This document shows, in pieces, positions 9,866 through 20,192 of a stretch of DNA of 64,000 nt (positions are counted from its first letter, which is position 1; the number at the start of each line of letters is the position of its first letter). Source of the stretch: Emticicia sp031378345 (GTDB lineage: Bacteria; Bacteroidota; Bacteroidia; Cytophagales; Spirosomataceae); the NCBI GenBank assembly GCA_031378345.1, contig JANNDY010000150.1:22933-86932 (forward strand). Direction: 5' to 3'. The notes below the pieces were generated by a model, which made no database searches, was not told where the DNA came from, and worked only from the letters and a program-made list of their open reading frames with translations. The position numbers were made by a program, and so were the translations under genes.

Positions 9866-12259
9866 ATGCTACAAAATTACTTAAAAATCACCTTCCGAAA
9901 CCTTTGGAAAAACAAGGTTTTCACCTTTATTAATATTGCTGGTTTGGCTATTGGCTTAACTGCCGCAATGCTCATTTTGCTTTATACTAAAGACGAAGTG
10001 AGTTATGATAAATTTCATGTCAATAACCCTAATATTTATCGTATTACCAATGCTTGGATAAAACCTGACGGAAGCATTAATAATAAAGATGGTAATACTG
10101 GTGATTTTCAAGGGCCAAAATTCAAAGAGAAAATACCTGAAATTGAGGCATTTGTAAGAGTGCAAAGTCAGTTTAAAGATGTTAGGGGAAATAGAGAAAT
10201 CAAAGGCTACGAAATGCTTGCTGCCGATGCCAATTTCTTTTCGATTTTTAGTTTTCCTTTGTCGAGCGGAAATCCTGCTACTGCTTTACAAAAACCAAAT
10301 AGTATTGTCATTTCGGAAGAAATGGCAGAAAAGTTTTTCAAAACAAAAGATGCTTTGGGCAAAATGTTAGAGTTGAAAGAAGGCGATAAATTTGTTCCTT
10401 ATCAAATTACAGGAATCTCAAAAAAATGTCCACAAAATTCATCTGTCAAATTTGATTTTCTGTTGCCAAAAATTGTAGCAGAAAAAGAGTACAGCAATAA
10501 TGAAAACTGGTTCAATTTCTTTCAAAATACCTTTGTTTTACTGCATCCGAAAGCAGATTTGAAACGAGTTGAGGCAAAAATGAAGCAAGTGTATGCTGCC
10601 GATGCCAAAGAATCTATCAAAATGATGGAAGCAAAATACAATGTGAAAGAAAAAGCGGTTTATGCTTTGCAACCGTTTTTAGACATGCACCTCAGCATTG
10701 ATTATCCTGCACAAAATGGCTTGGTTGATGCCAGCAATCCTACGTTTTCTTATATTCTTACGGGCATTGCACTCTTTATTTTGCTGATAGCTTGTATCAA
10801 TTTCGTAAATCTTACGGTGGCACGCTCGCTCAAACGTGCCAAAGAAATAGGTGTTAGAAAAGTAGTTGGGGGCGATAGAAAACAATTGATTTGGCAGTTT
10901 TTGGGCGAGTCATTTTTACTGAGTTTTGTTGCATTTATTTTGGCACTTTTATTAGTCAATTTAGCATTGCCAAATTTCAATCAACTTTCTAATAAAGCAC
11001 TTTCGCTTTCATATTTATTTGATGCAAAATTAGTCATTTCTTACGTCGGAATATTTATTCTAACATCCTTATTATCAGGATTTTATCCTGCAATTATGAT
11101 GTCTGGTTTTAGCCCTGTCGAAACACTTTATAACCGATTTAATTTATCAGGAAAAAACTATCTTCAAAAGTCATTGGTGGTTTTGCAGTTTGGTTTAGCT
11201 TCGTTTTTGATAATTGCCACTTTGACCGTTTTTACACAATTTAATTACCTGATAAACAAAGACTTAGGCTACGAAGATAAAAATGTAATAATGGTTGATT
11301 TCGGACAAAATATATTCCGAGATAAAGCAGCGATTTTGAAAGACCAATTACTGAAAAATCCAAATATCGTGCAAGTTGCTCCCAAAAATGGAGGCGGTTG
11401 GGGAACTGTCGCCCAAGTAAATGGCAAAGTAGATATACAATTTGCATACGAAACTGTTGATGAAGATTATCTGCCATTGTATAAAATTCCAATTGTTTTG
11501 GGACGTAATTTCTCAAAAGATTTTGCCGATTCTACCAATTCGGTTATTGTCAATGAAGCTTTCGTAAAAAAAGCAGCTTGGAAAGAGCCACTCGGGCAAG
11601 TTGTTGATTTTTTTTATAGAGATAATGAAAAATATAAGGTTGTTGGCGTTGTAAAAGACTATCATTTCGATGCTCTAACGCAAGAAATCAAACCACAAAT
11701 GTTTACCATGAAAAGCAACGGTTTTGGCATGGTTCATATCAAAATCAAGCCAAATTCGGAAACTGCGAGCTTGGCACATATCGAAAAAAACTTCAAACGC
11801 CTTTTTCCAATCAATCCATATTCTTACAAATTTAGAGATTTAGTAAACAAAAAATCCTACGAATCTGAAGAAAAATGGAAGCAAATTATGCTTTTTGGAG
11901 CAGTTTTGACCATTTTCATTTCCTGCATCGGCTTGTTTGGTTTGGCAACACTTTCTGCCGAAAAACGTACTAAAGAAATCGGAATTCGTAAAGTTTTGGG
12001 AGCTTCAATTAGCAATATTGTTGCATTACTTTCTACTGATTTTGTAAAATTAGTTGGTCTTTCATTCCTATTTTCATTTCCAGCCGCCTATTTCGCTACC
12101 CAAAAATGGCTCGAAAATTATCCGTATCGAGAAAGTTTTAATTGGTGGATTTTTGCTTTTACGGCAGTTATCACTATTTGTATTGCTTTGCTTACTGTTG
12201 GTTGGCAATCTATTCGAGCTGCTTTGATGAATCCTGTGAAGAGTTTGAAAACAGATTAA
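9866..12259 (+). CDS. MacB/FtsX-like ABC transporter permease 5
   Basis: 797 residues. First helix region ends in ILLYTKDEVSYDKFH; coupling motifs are LKRAKEIGVRKVVGG and AEKRTKEIGIRKVLGAS (Lys replaces the usual Gln in EQR). The tail is ALMNPVKSLKTD, the only copy ending in Asp. It is only 4 bp from permease 6, the tightest junction in the array, so the two are almost certainly on one transcript and may be partners. By eye 5 and 6 form a sub-pair (LKR and GG in the first coupling motif, VGWQ/VGYQ before the tail). Confidence 0.92.
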   Translation: MLQNYLKITFRNLWKNKVFTFINIAGLAIGLTAAMLILLYTKDEVSYDKFHVNNPNIYRITNAWIKPDGSINNKDGNTGDFQGPKFKEKIPEIEAFVRVQSQFKDVRGNREIKGYEMLAADANFFSIFSFPLSSGNPATALQKPNSIVISEEMAEKFFKTKDALGKMLELKEGDKFVPYQITGISKKCPQNSSVKFDFLLPKIVAEKEYSNNENWFNFFQNTFVLLHPKADLKRVEAKMKQVYAADAKESIKMMEAKYNVKEKAVYALQPFLDMHLSIDYPAQNGLVDASNPTFSYILTGIALFILLIACINFVNLTVARSLKRAKEIGVRKVVGGDRKQLIWQFLGESFLLSFVAFILALLLVNLALPNFNQLSNKALSLSYLFDAKLVISYVGIFILTSLLSGFYPAIMMSGFSPVETLYNRFNLSGKNYLQKSLVVLQFGLASFLIIATLTVFTQFNYLINKDLGYEDKNVIMVDFGQNIFRDKAAILKDQLLKNPNIVQVAPKNGGGWGTVAQVNGKVDIQFAYETVDEDYLPLYKIPIVLGRNFSKDFADSTNSVIVNEAFVKKAAWKEPLGQVVDFFYRDNEKYKVVGVVKDYHFDALTQEIKPQMFTMKSNGFGMVHIKIKPNSETASLAHIEKNFKRLFPINPYSYKFRDLVNKKSYESEEKWKQIMLFGAVLTIFISCIGLFGLATLSAEKRTKEIGIRKVLGASISNIVALLSTDFVKLVGLSFLFSFPAAYFATQKWLENYPYRESFNWWIFAFTAVITICIALLTVGWQSIRAALMNPVKSLKTD

Positions 12260-12263
12260 AATT

Positions 12264-14669
12264 ATGATACGTAATTACTTCAAAATTGCCCTCCGAAATC
12301 TTGTAAAAAACAAGATTTATTCGCTGGTAAATATTATCAGTCTAACGCTTGGTCTGACAGTAATGCTGTTGGTATATCTTTATGTGCAAGACGACCTTTC
12401 ATTTGATAGATTTCATGAAAACGGCAATCAGATTTACCGATTGGTGCAAGATGTAAAAGATGTAGATGGGCGAGAAGGAAAAATGGGCAATACGGGTTTG
12501 CCACAGGGAAAGGCGTTTAAAGATGAGCTGCCAGAGTTTATAGATTTCTGTCGTTTCAAAAATGGTTGGAATACCTTGGTTCGGAAAGAAAATGACGGTT
12601 TCAAAGAAAAATTGATGTATGCCGACCCTTCGGTATTTACTATGTTTTCGTTTGAAACGATTTCGGGAGAATCTACAACGGCATTAAACAGCTTAAATAG
12701 TGTAGTTATTAGCCAAAAAGTGAAGGAAAAGTATTTTGGAGAAGCAAGTCCAATCGGGAAAACACTAAATATTGGCGATGAAGGTGCTGATTTTAAACCT
12801 TTTGTAGTCACGGCTGTTTTACAAAATCTACCAATCAATTCTTCCATTCAGTTTGATTTATTGCTTACGATAGATCATATTATTCCGAAAGACCCTGCCG
12901 AAAGAGCCAATCAAGAAAGTTGGTACAATGCCAGTCTTAATACATTTTTGATGGTTTCTCCCAATACAAATATCAGGAATTTGGAAAAGAAAATGGAGGG
13001 AGTTACAGCAAAATATATTTCAGATACAAAGCAAAAAGATAAAAATCTATCGAAATATAGTACACGTTTTTCGCTTCAACCGTTTTTTCAAATGCACCTC
13101 GACCCCGAATATTACGCCACCAATGGCTTAGAATATTGGTCTGATGCTCGTTATCCTAAAATTTTATCGGGGATAGCATTACTTGTTTTAATCATTGCGT
13201 GCATTAATTTTATAAATCTTACACTCGCTCGCTCGTTGAAACGTATCAAAGAAATTGGCATCCGAAAAACTACTGGCGGCACAACCAAACAATTATTTTT
13301 TCAATTTTTGGGCGAATCGTTTTTACTCACTTTCGTAGCCGCTATGCCTTCGATTTTGCTCGCACAGGCTTTTTTGCCTATGTTTTGTGTGCTAACCGAC
13401 AAGCATTTGGAGTTTTCGAGGCTATTTTCCACACAATCAGTTGCTATTTTTATAGGTTTGATTTTCCTTGTTTCAATTTTTGCGGGTTTTTATCCTGCCG
13501 TCATTATGGCAAGATTTCAGCCTATCAAAAGCCTAAAAGGACAATTGAAGTTTTCAAACGGACAATCTTTTGGCAAAACTTTGGTTGTTTTTCAGTTTGT
13601 GATGGCTGGTGTATTGATTATTGGCACTATTGTTTCGGCACAGCAATTTGATTTTATTGCCAAAAAAGATTTGGGTTATAAAACCGATAATATTATTCGT
13701 TTTTGGCTTCCGTGGGAACAAATAAAAACACTTTCGCCAAAACTTAAAAACGAACTAAAACAACTATCACTTGTAGAGAAAATTTCGGCAAAATCAGGCG
13801 ATTGGAATAGCACCATGTATGAGGTAGATGGCATCAAAACCGACTATACATACTACGAGCATATTGACGAAAATCACCTGCAATTAATGCAAATTCCGTT
13901 GGTAAAGGGCCGATATTTATCTTCAAAATTTGCCTTAGATACAGTTTCAAACATTGTAGTAAACGAAGCATTCGTAAAGAAATATATTCCGAAAAACAAA
14001 GACCCATTTAGTGCAAAAATAACTCAAAATAAGTCAGTTATGAGCATCGTTGGCATCGTAAAAGACTTTCATTACGATTCTTTTAAAGAAAATATTAAAC
14101 CCATTGTTTGGGGCTTAGATACGAGGGGGCAGGCGGGCTGTATTCATGTTCAGTTTGCAGAAAACCAACAAAAATCAGCCATTGAAAGCATTAAAAAAGT
14201 ATATAAAAAATTTGTTCCTTTTCTGCCGATGGAATATCAATTGCTGGAAGATTTCAGAATGGAAAAATATGCTGATGACATCCGTTGGAAAAAAGTATTA
14301 AACATCACTTCTTTCATTGCCATTCTGATTGCCTGTTTGGGGCTTTTTGGTTTAGCAACATTCAGCACCGAGCAACGCACTAAAGAAATAGGCATCCGAA
14401 AAGTGCTGGGGGCAAGTATCACAAGTATAGCCGCATTATTATCAAAAGATTTCTTAAAATTAGTCTTTGTATCCATCATCTTGGCGAGTCCGATAGCCTA
14501 TTATTTCATGGACAAATGGCTACAAGATTTTGTTTATCGCATAGATATTTCTTGGTGGATATTTGTACTTTCGGGGATTTCAATAATCATAATTGCCTTA
14601 CTGACAGTCGGTTACCAAGCAATTCGTGCAGCTTTAATGAATCCTGCGAAGAGTTTGAAAACTGAGTAA
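12264..14669 (+). CDS. MacB/FtsX-like ABC transporter permease 6
   Basis: 801 residues, starting 4 bp after the stop of permease 5. Coupling motifs are LKRIKEIGIRKTTGG and TEQRTKEIGIRKVLGAS. The tail is ALMNPAKSLKTE, the only copy with Ala in place of Val. Architecture is as described for permease 2, with the second extracytoplasmic domain running from about residue 455 to 665. The direct junction with permease 5 suggests co-expression, and possibly a heterodimer; MacB-type permeases work as dimers. Confidence 0.92.
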   Translation: MIRNYFKIALRNLVKNKIYSLVNIISLTLGLTVMLLVYLYVQDDLSFDRFHENGNQIYRLVQDVKDVDGREGKMGNTGLPQGKAFKDELPEFIDFCRFKNGWNTLVRKENDGFKEKLMYADPSVFTMFSFETISGESTTALNSLNSVVISQKVKEKYFGEASPIGKTLNIGDEGADFKPFVVTAVLQNLPINSSIQFDLLLTIDHIIPKDPAERANQESWYNASLNTFLMVSPNTNIRNLEKKMEGVTAKYISDTKQKDKNLSKYSTRFSLQPFFQMHLDPEYYATNGLEYWSDARYPKILSGIALLVLIIACINFINLTLARSLKRIKEIGIRKTTGGTTKQLFFQFLGESFLLTFVAAMPSILLAQAFLPMFCVLTDKHLEFSRLFSTQSVAIFIGLIFLVSIFAGFYPAVIMARFQPIKSLKGQLKFSNGQSFGKTLVVFQFVMAGVLIIGTIVSAQQFDFIAKKDLGYKTDNIIRFWLPWEQIKTLSPKLKNELKQLSLVEKISAKSGDWNSTMYEVDGIKTDYTYYEHIDENHLQLMQIPLVKGRYLSSKFALDTVSNIVVNEAFVKKYIPKNKDPFSAKITQNKSVMSIVGIVKDFHYDSFKENIKPIVWGLDTRGQAGCIHVQFAENQQKSAIESIKKVYKKFVPFLPMEYQLLEDFRMEKYADDIRWKKVLNITSFIAILIACLGLFGLATFSTEQRTKEIGIRKVLGASITSIAALLSKDFLKLVFVSIILASPIAYYFMDKWLQDFVYRIDISWWIFVLSGISIIIIALLTVGYQAIRAALMNPAKSLKTE

Positions 14670-14674
14670 TAATG

Positions 14675-14745
14675 AGGATTTAGGTGTTAGGATTTAGGGA
14701 TTGGTTCTCTTGTTAATCAATTCTAAAACCTAATTCCTAAATCCT
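14675..14745. repeat. Inverted repeat between permeases 6 and 7
   Basis: AGGATTTAGG (14675-14684) pairs with CCTAAATCCT (14736-14745), with further partial pairing inside. It is the same family as the element at 7311-7384. Confidence 0.55.
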
Positions 14746-14762
14746 ATAAACCTAAAAAAATT

Positions 14763-17198
14763 ATGATACGCAATTACATTAAAATCGCATTTAGAAATCT
14801 TACAAAAAACAAACTGTATAGCTTTATCAATATTTTTGGTTTGGCTATTGGGCTTACTTGTTTTTTGCTCATTTCGCTCTATGTTTTGGACGAATTGAGC
14901 TACGACCGTCATTTTAAAGATGCCGAACGCATTTACCGTATTAATTCAGATATAAAATTCGGTGGAACTGAGCAGCGTATGGCTGTAAGTTCCGACCCAT
15001 TTGGTTCTACACTCAAAAAAGACTATGCCGAAGTAGAGCAATATGTACGCCTCTATGCCAACAATAGCCGCCGATTTATCAAAAAAGGCAATGAGTTTTT
15101 GGTAGAAAATGATTGCCTTCATGCTGATTCTACGCTATTTGATGTTTTTTCTTTCCGTATGCTTGAAGGAGACCCTAAAACAGCATTGACCGAACCAAAT
15201 ACACTTATAATAAGCCAAACTACTGCACAGAAGTATTTTGGTAATACCCCCTCATTAGGTAAAACGCTCACTATAGGCGTGCAAGAGTCGGTTGATTATA
15301 AAGTTACGGGTGTTTATGAAGATATGCCTGCTAATTCGCATTTTCAGGCAAACATGATTTTTTCGTTCAAAAACATTACCGACTATAATTTCGGTAATTT
15401 TCTGAGCCATAATTTCTATACCTATATAAAGCTCCGAGAAGGGGTTGATTATAAGCAATTTGAGAAGAAATTCGATGTCATAGTTGATAAATACGTCTTG
15501 CCACAAGCTAAGGTATTTATGGACATCAAGAGTATGGACGATTTTAGGAAAACGGGCAATAATCTCCAATATTCGCTCATCCCACTTTTGGATATTCATT
15601 TGAAATCAGATAGAATTTATGAGCTGAGCCCCAATAGCGATATTCAATATGTCTATATTTTTTCGGTGGTGGCTTTGTTTTTATTGCTCATTGCCTGTAT
15701 TAATTTCATGAACCTGAGCACCGCTCGTTCGGCAAATCGTGCTAAAGAGGTTGGCATTCGCAAGGTGATGGGAACACAACGCAACAGCCTCATAATACAG
15801 TTTATGTCCGAATCGGTACTTACAAGTTATTTGGCTTTCGTACTTTCATTGGTATTTGCAATTTTATTGATACCATATTTCAACGATATTGCAGGAAAAC
15901 AATTTAGCATAAAATCACTTTTTCAGGTGAAGTATTTGCCATTTTTATTGCTTTTGCCTTTGGTAGTTGGAGTTTTGGCAGGTTATTATCCTTCATTTTT
16001 CTTGTCATCATTCCGCCCGATTGAAGTATTGAAAAGTAAAATTAATGCCAATTTCAAACGCTCCAACTTCCGCAATACGTTGGTCACATTCCAGTTTGTT
16101 ACATCATTGGTTTTGGTTATTTCTACATTTGTAATTTACCAACAACTCAATTACATTCAAAATAAAAATCTGGGTTTTTCAAAAGACAGAGTTTTGGTGG
16201 TAACAGGTACATCGTCTTTGCGTGATAATAATAATGTATTTAAGGAAGAAGTCAAGAAAATAGCGGGTGTAAAAAATGCCACTTTTGCAGGATTTTTGCC
16301 AGTGGCAAATTCGTCAAGAAGTGATAATACATTTTCGACAGAAGCCGTAATGACCGCAAAAAATGCTGTTAATATGCAAATTTGGGACATTGACGAAGAT
16401 TATGTTCCTACGCTTGATATGGAAATTTTAAAAGGAAGAAATTTTTCAAAGGCTTTCGGTACCGATTCAAGTGCAATTATTATTAACGAGCAAGCTGCTA
16501 AATTGACGGGGCTAAGTGACCCAATTGGCAAAAAACTATTTATCAGTGATGGTCAACCAAATCATGCAACATCACTAACGATTGTGGGTGTCGTCAAGAA
16601 TTTCCACTATGAGTCTATGCGTGAAACTGTCGGTCCATTATGCTTTAGATATGGTAAAAGTTCGTGGGTGACAGCTTTTAAAATAAATACCGAAGAGCCA
16701 CAAACACTCATCAAACAGATTGAAGCAAAATGGAAGGCATTGGCACCCGAAATGCCATTTAATTATCATTTTATGGACGAATCATTTGATGAAATGTACC
16801 GAGCCGAACAACGAATCGGGAAAATTGCCTTGATTTTTGCTTTACTGACGGTCTTGATTGCCTGCTTAGGTTTATTTGGATTAATCACTTACATAGCCGA
16901 GCAACGCACCAAAGAAATCGGTGTCCGAAAAGTGCTTGGTGCGAGTATTTGGAGCATTGTACAATTACTCTCAAAAGACTTCTTGAAACTGGTTTGTATC
17001 GCCTTTGTTATCGCTACTCCATTGGCGTATTATGCCACCGATACTTGGCTCAAAGACTTTGTTTTTCGTACCGATATTTCTGCTTGGATTTATGTAATTG
17101 CAGGAATTACAACGCTACTAATTGCCTTACTTACAGTGAGTTATCAGGCAATTAAAGCCGCTTTGATGAATCCTGTAAAAAGTTTAAAAACAGAGTAA
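14763..17198 (+). CDS. MacB/FtsX-like ABC transporter permease 7
   Basis: 811 residues with ATGATACGCAATTAC start context. First helix contains a Cys (GLTCFLLISLYVLDELSYD). Coupling motifs are ANRAKEVGIRKVMGT and EQRTKEIGVRKVLGAS; the tail is ALMNPVKSLKTE. All eight predicted helices and both periplasmic domains are present, so there is no sign of decay. The gene sits between two repeat-bearing gaps of 93 and 68 bp. Confidence 0.92.
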   Translation: MIRNYIKIAFRNLTKNKLYSFINIFGLAIGLTCFLLISLYVLDELSYDRHFKDAERIYRINSDIKFGGTEQRMAVSSDPFGSTLKKDYAEVEQYVRLYANNSRRFIKKGNEFLVENDCLHADSTLFDVFSFRMLEGDPKTALTEPNTLIISQTTAQKYFGNTPSLGKTLTIGVQESVDYKVTGVYEDMPANSHFQANMIFSFKNITDYNFGNFLSHNFYTYIKLREGVDYKQFEKKFDVIVDKYVLPQAKVFMDIKSMDDFRKTGNNLQYSLIPLLDIHLKSDRIYELSPNSDIQYVYIFSVVALFLLLIACINFMNLSTARSANRAKEVGIRKVMGTQRNSLIIQFMSESVLTSYLAFVLSLVFAILLIPYFNDIAGKQFSIKSLFQVKYLPFLLLLPLVVGVLAGYYPSFFLSSFRPIEVLKSKINANFKRSNFRNTLVTFQFVTSLVLVISTFVIYQQLNYIQNKNLGFSKDRVLVVTGTSSLRDNNNVFKEEVKKIAGVKNATFAGFLPVANSSRSDNTFSTEAVMTAKNAVNMQIWDIDEDYVPTLDMEILKGRNFSKAFGTDSSAIIINEQAAKLTGLSDPIGKKLFISDGQPNHATSLTIVGVVKNFHYESMRETVGPLCFRYGKSSWVTAFKINTEEPQTLIKQIEAKWKALAPEMPFNYHFMDESFDEMYRAEQRIGKIALIFALLTVLIACLGLFGLITYIAEQRTKEIGVRKVLGASIWSIVQLLSKDFLKLVCIAFVIATPLAYYATDTWLKDFVFRTDISAWIYVIAGITTLLIALLTVSYQAIKAALMNPVKSLKTE

Positions 17199-17206
17199 TA
17201 GCCATA

Positions 17207-17248
17207 GTAGAGACAAAGCGACCGTCGCTCGGCATTCCTTGTCTCTAC
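17207..17248. repeat. Hairpin repeat between permeases 7 and 8
   Basis: Ten-base arms GTAGAGACAA and TTGTCTCTAC, with an inner GCGACCGTCGC hairpin. Related to the shorter element at 9818-9840. Confidence 0.6.
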
Positions 17249-17266
17249 AAAACAAACAACAAAATT

Positions 17267-19639
17267 ATGATACGCAATTACATCAAAATCGCCTTCCGAA
17301 ACCTTCTCAGAAATAAGGTTTATAGCTTTATCAATATCACAGGGCTTGCTCTTGGGCTGGCGGTTTCGTTGTTGATTATCTTGTTTGTTTCGCATGAAAT
17401 GAGCTTTGATAAATTTCATAAAAATCGTGAGAAAATCTTTCGGGTAGAGGCCACAGCCAAAATGGGTGAACAAGAATTTCATCTTTTTAATATGTCCGAA
17501 CGCCTCGGCGATGCTCTTAAAGAAGCCACACCTTCGGTAAAAGATGTTGGCCGAAAATCTGAGCAAATAGAAGTTGTTTTTGAAACAGACCCAAAGCACC
17601 GCTACAACGAAACAGGCTTACTTTTTGTAGATGAGGGATTTTTCAGAATTTTTGATTTCAAAATTTTGGAGGGTGATGTGGCATCGTTGACACGCCCATA
17701 CACCATTATGCTCACGCCCGAAATGGCTTTGAAGTATTTTGGCAAAGAAAACCCGATTGGCAAAACACTTAAATGGAACAAAAAAACGAATTTGGAAGTA
17801 ACTGGTATCGTAGAGAAAAATCCTTCAAATTCGAGTATTGAGTTTAATTTTATTGGTTCGTTGCCTACCATTTTAGCAACCAATAAAGCCGAATATCCGC
17901 AATATTTTACACCCGAAAGGTTAAGTAAAGTTGGGCCAGGTTATGCCGAAACATATTTGCTGCTGGACAATATAAAAAACCAAACAAATGTGACGAGCGT
18001 TTTGGGTAGATTGGCAAAGCAAAATCCTGATAATGAGAATGTTAGCTATGTCGTCAATCAATTTGCATCGCTTTATTTAGGCGGTAACCAAACCGAAAAA
18101 AAATATGTTTATATCTTCGCTGGAATTGCCATTTTGATTTTACTTTTGGCACTCATCAATTTCATGAATCTCACAACTGCTCGTGCCACTACCCGAGCCA
18201 AAGAAGTGGGTGTACGTAAATCAATTGGAGCTAATCAGCGAGGTTTGGCAACGCAATTTTATATCGAATCTACGCTTACTATCTTTATTTCGTTGGTTTT
18301 TGGAATAATTTTATTTCAGCTTCTTCGACCAATTTTTTACCAAATTCTTGATTTAAAAATAGATGCTGATTTCCTGTTGAACCCTTATTTTTATTGTTCT
18401 TCGATTGCTATTTTTATCATAACTGTTTTATTAGCAGGAAGTTATCCGTCTTTTGTTTTATCAAGATTCAACCCAGTTGAGGTTTTAAAAGGCAAAGTAC
18501 AAGCCAAAGGAAATTTTAATACTCGTCAGTTGCTCACGGTTTTTCAGTTGGCTGTTTCGGTTAGTCTAATTTTTTGTTCGATTGTGATTTTCAACCAAGT
18601 CAAAGCAATGCGAAACAAAAACATCGGACTCAACAAAGACCAGATGCTAATAATCAATTTAGACCCAAAATCTAATGCCAAAAACCAAGCTTTAATCAAT
18701 CAAATTGAGCAAATTAAAGGCGTTGAAGGCGTTTCTGGCTCAAAACATCGAATGTTTTATGAGGGCTATAATATGATTGGTATCGAAAAAGTTGGCGAAA
18801 AAGATGAAAATAAGAGTGTCGGAACTATCGTCATGGCTGTTGATGCTAAGTTTACTGATTTATACAAAATGCAATGGAAAATTAAGCCCGCAATATTGCC
18901 AAGTAATCTCAACAACAAAATTATTCTGAATGAAACGGCAGCCAAACAAATAAATCCGAACATTGCGGCAATCAAAAAAGTAGATATGGGGTATGACCAG
19001 CCTACAGAGGTTATCGGAATCGTAAAGGACTTTAATTATACTTCTGCCAAACGAATTATTGAGCCATTATTGCTACAAATGGTTACAAACTCGCAAGAAT
19101 TTGATTATCTCAATATCAAAATCAGTAAAAGTGCTGCAATTGCTTCCGTAGTGAATGCTGTTCAGAAAAACTACGATTCCTATAAAACCGAAGATGCTTT
19201 TACCTACCATTTTGCCGATGACACCTTCGATAAATTGTTCAAAGCCGAAGACCGTGTGGCCAATATGTTTGGTGCTTTTACGGCTATTGCTATTTTTATC
19301 GCCTGTTTGGGACTTTTTGGCTTGGTAACTTTCATTATAGAACAAAAAACCAAAGAAATTGGTATTCGTAAAGTATTGGGAGCATCGGCTTTTAGTATTA
19401 CGACCATGCTTTCAAAAAACTTTCTAAAATTGGTATTTATAGCTGTTTTGGTAGCCAGCCCCATTGCCTATTATGCCATGGATAAATGGTTGCAAGATTT
19501 TGCTTTCAGAACCAATATCGAATGGTGGGTTTTTGTGATTTCGGCAATTTTAGTTAGCATAATTGCCTTATTAACAGTGAGTTATCAAGCCATAAAAGCC
19601 GCTTTGATGAATCCTGTGAAGAGTTTGAAGACTGAGTGA
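17267..19639 (+). CDS. MacB/FtsX-like ABC transporter permease 8
   Basis: 790 residues. Coupling motifs are TTRAKEVGVRKSIGA and EQKTKEIGIRKVLGAS (Lys for the usual Arg after EQ). The second periplasmic domain is somewhat shorter than in its neighbours. The tail is ALMNPVKSLKTE. Its stop lies 5 bp from the stop of the convergent Uma2-family gene, with no room for a separate terminator. Start context is ATGATACGCAATTAC. Confidence 0.92.
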   Translation: MIRNYIKIAFRNLLRNKVYSFINITGLALGLAVSLLIILFVSHEMSFDKFHKNREKIFRVEATAKMGEQEFHLFNMSERLGDALKEATPSVKDVGRKSEQIEVVFETDPKHRYNETGLLFVDEGFFRIFDFKILEGDVASLTRPYTIMLTPEMALKYFGKENPIGKTLKWNKKTNLEVTGIVEKNPSNSSIEFNFIGSLPTILATNKAEYPQYFTPERLSKVGPGYAETYLLLDNIKNQTNVTSVLGRLAKQNPDNENVSYVVNQFASLYLGGNQTEKKYVYIFAGIAILILLLALINFMNLTTARATTRAKEVGVRKSIGANQRGLATQFYIESTLTIFISLVFGIILFQLLRPIFYQILDLKIDADFLLNPYFYCSSIAIFIITVLLAGSYPSFVLSRFNPVEVLKGKVQAKGNFNTRQLLTVFQLAVSVSLIFCSIVIFNQVKAMRNKNIGLNKDQMLIINLDPKSNAKNQALINQIEQIKGVEGVSGSKHRMFYEGYNMIGIEKVGEKDENKSVGTIVMAVDAKFTDLYKMQWKIKPAILPSNLNNKIILNETAAKQINPNIAAIKKVDMGYDQPTEVIGIVKDFNYTSAKRIIEPLLLQMVTNSQEFDYLNIKISKSAAIASVVNAVQKNYDSYKTEDAFTYHFADDTFDKLFKAEDRVANMFGAFTAIAIFIACLGLFGLVTFIIEQKTKEIGIRKVLGASAFSITTMLSKNFLKLVFIAVLVASPIAYYAMDKWLQDFAFRTNIEWWVFVISAILVSIIALLTVSYQAIKAALMNPVKSLKTE

Positions 19640-19644
19640 TTTGG

Positions 19645-20139
19645 TTATTGGAATACTTCTGATAAATTTAATTTAATGCCAGTTGCGGAATCTATAAGTG
19701 TCATTTCGCTATTAAAATATTGATATTTTCCAATTTGAGAATAGACATTAATTGCTTGTAAACTTGGCTGAACTAACCAACAAGATTGAACTCCTGCAAA
19801 AAAATACTTTTCAAATTTTAGAAGAATTTCATCAATTGATTGAGTTGGAGATACAATTTCAATGACTGTAATGGGCATTTCGGCAAAAGTAATTTTATCA
19901 TGCAAAAAATTGGCAACCATTTTTGGAAAAATCGAAATATCAGGCACACAATTTGGCTTTTCTGGCATTGCCAAAGTAAGCTCTGGCATTGTGGTAAATT
20001 TTTTCCGAAAACTTATATTAATCTCAATAATAAGATTATTCTGAATATAGGAGTGATTGAAGCTGGGCATAGGTTTTCCTCTTTCTAATTCATAGGCAGT
20101 CATTTCTCTTTCTGCCCAATTTTCTAATAGCAATTCCAT
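19645..20139 (-). CDS. Uma2-family (DUF820) restriction-endonuclease-fold protein A
   Basis: 164 residues. The Uma2 core is visible: VPDISIF (Asp), then ITVIEIVSPTQSIDEILLKFEKYFFAGV (Glu plus downstream Lys) followed by a CWLVQP strand, matching a PD-(D/E)XK fold. The family is widespread and amplified in cyanobacteria and Bacteroidota; its function is not established. It is the only interruption of the permease run apart from the 97-residue gene, in opposite orientation, with its own promoter (20159-20190) divergent from permease 9. It may be a mobile passenger rather than part of the transporter. Confidence 0.8.
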   Translation of the reverse strand: MELLLENWAEREMTAYELERGKPMPSFNHSYIQNNLIIEINISFRKKFTTMPELTLAMPEKPNCVPDISIFPKMVANFLHDKITFAEMPITVIEIVSPTQSIDEILLKFEKYFFAGVQSCWLVQPSLQAINVYSQIGKYQYFNSEMTLIDSATGIKLNLSEVFQ

Positions 20140-20158
20140 AATTAAAATTGTTTTTTTA

Positions 20159-20190
20159 CAAATATAAAATAATTAATAATACAATTACAA
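20159..20190 (-). promoter_or_regulatory. Bacteroidota-type promoter of Uma2 gene A
   Basis: On the minus strand TTG, 21 bases, then TATATTTG (an exact TAnnTTTG -7 box at 20159-20166), ending 20 bp before the start codon. The second Uma2 gene has the same -7 box. Confidence 0.5.
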
Positions 20191-20192
20191 AA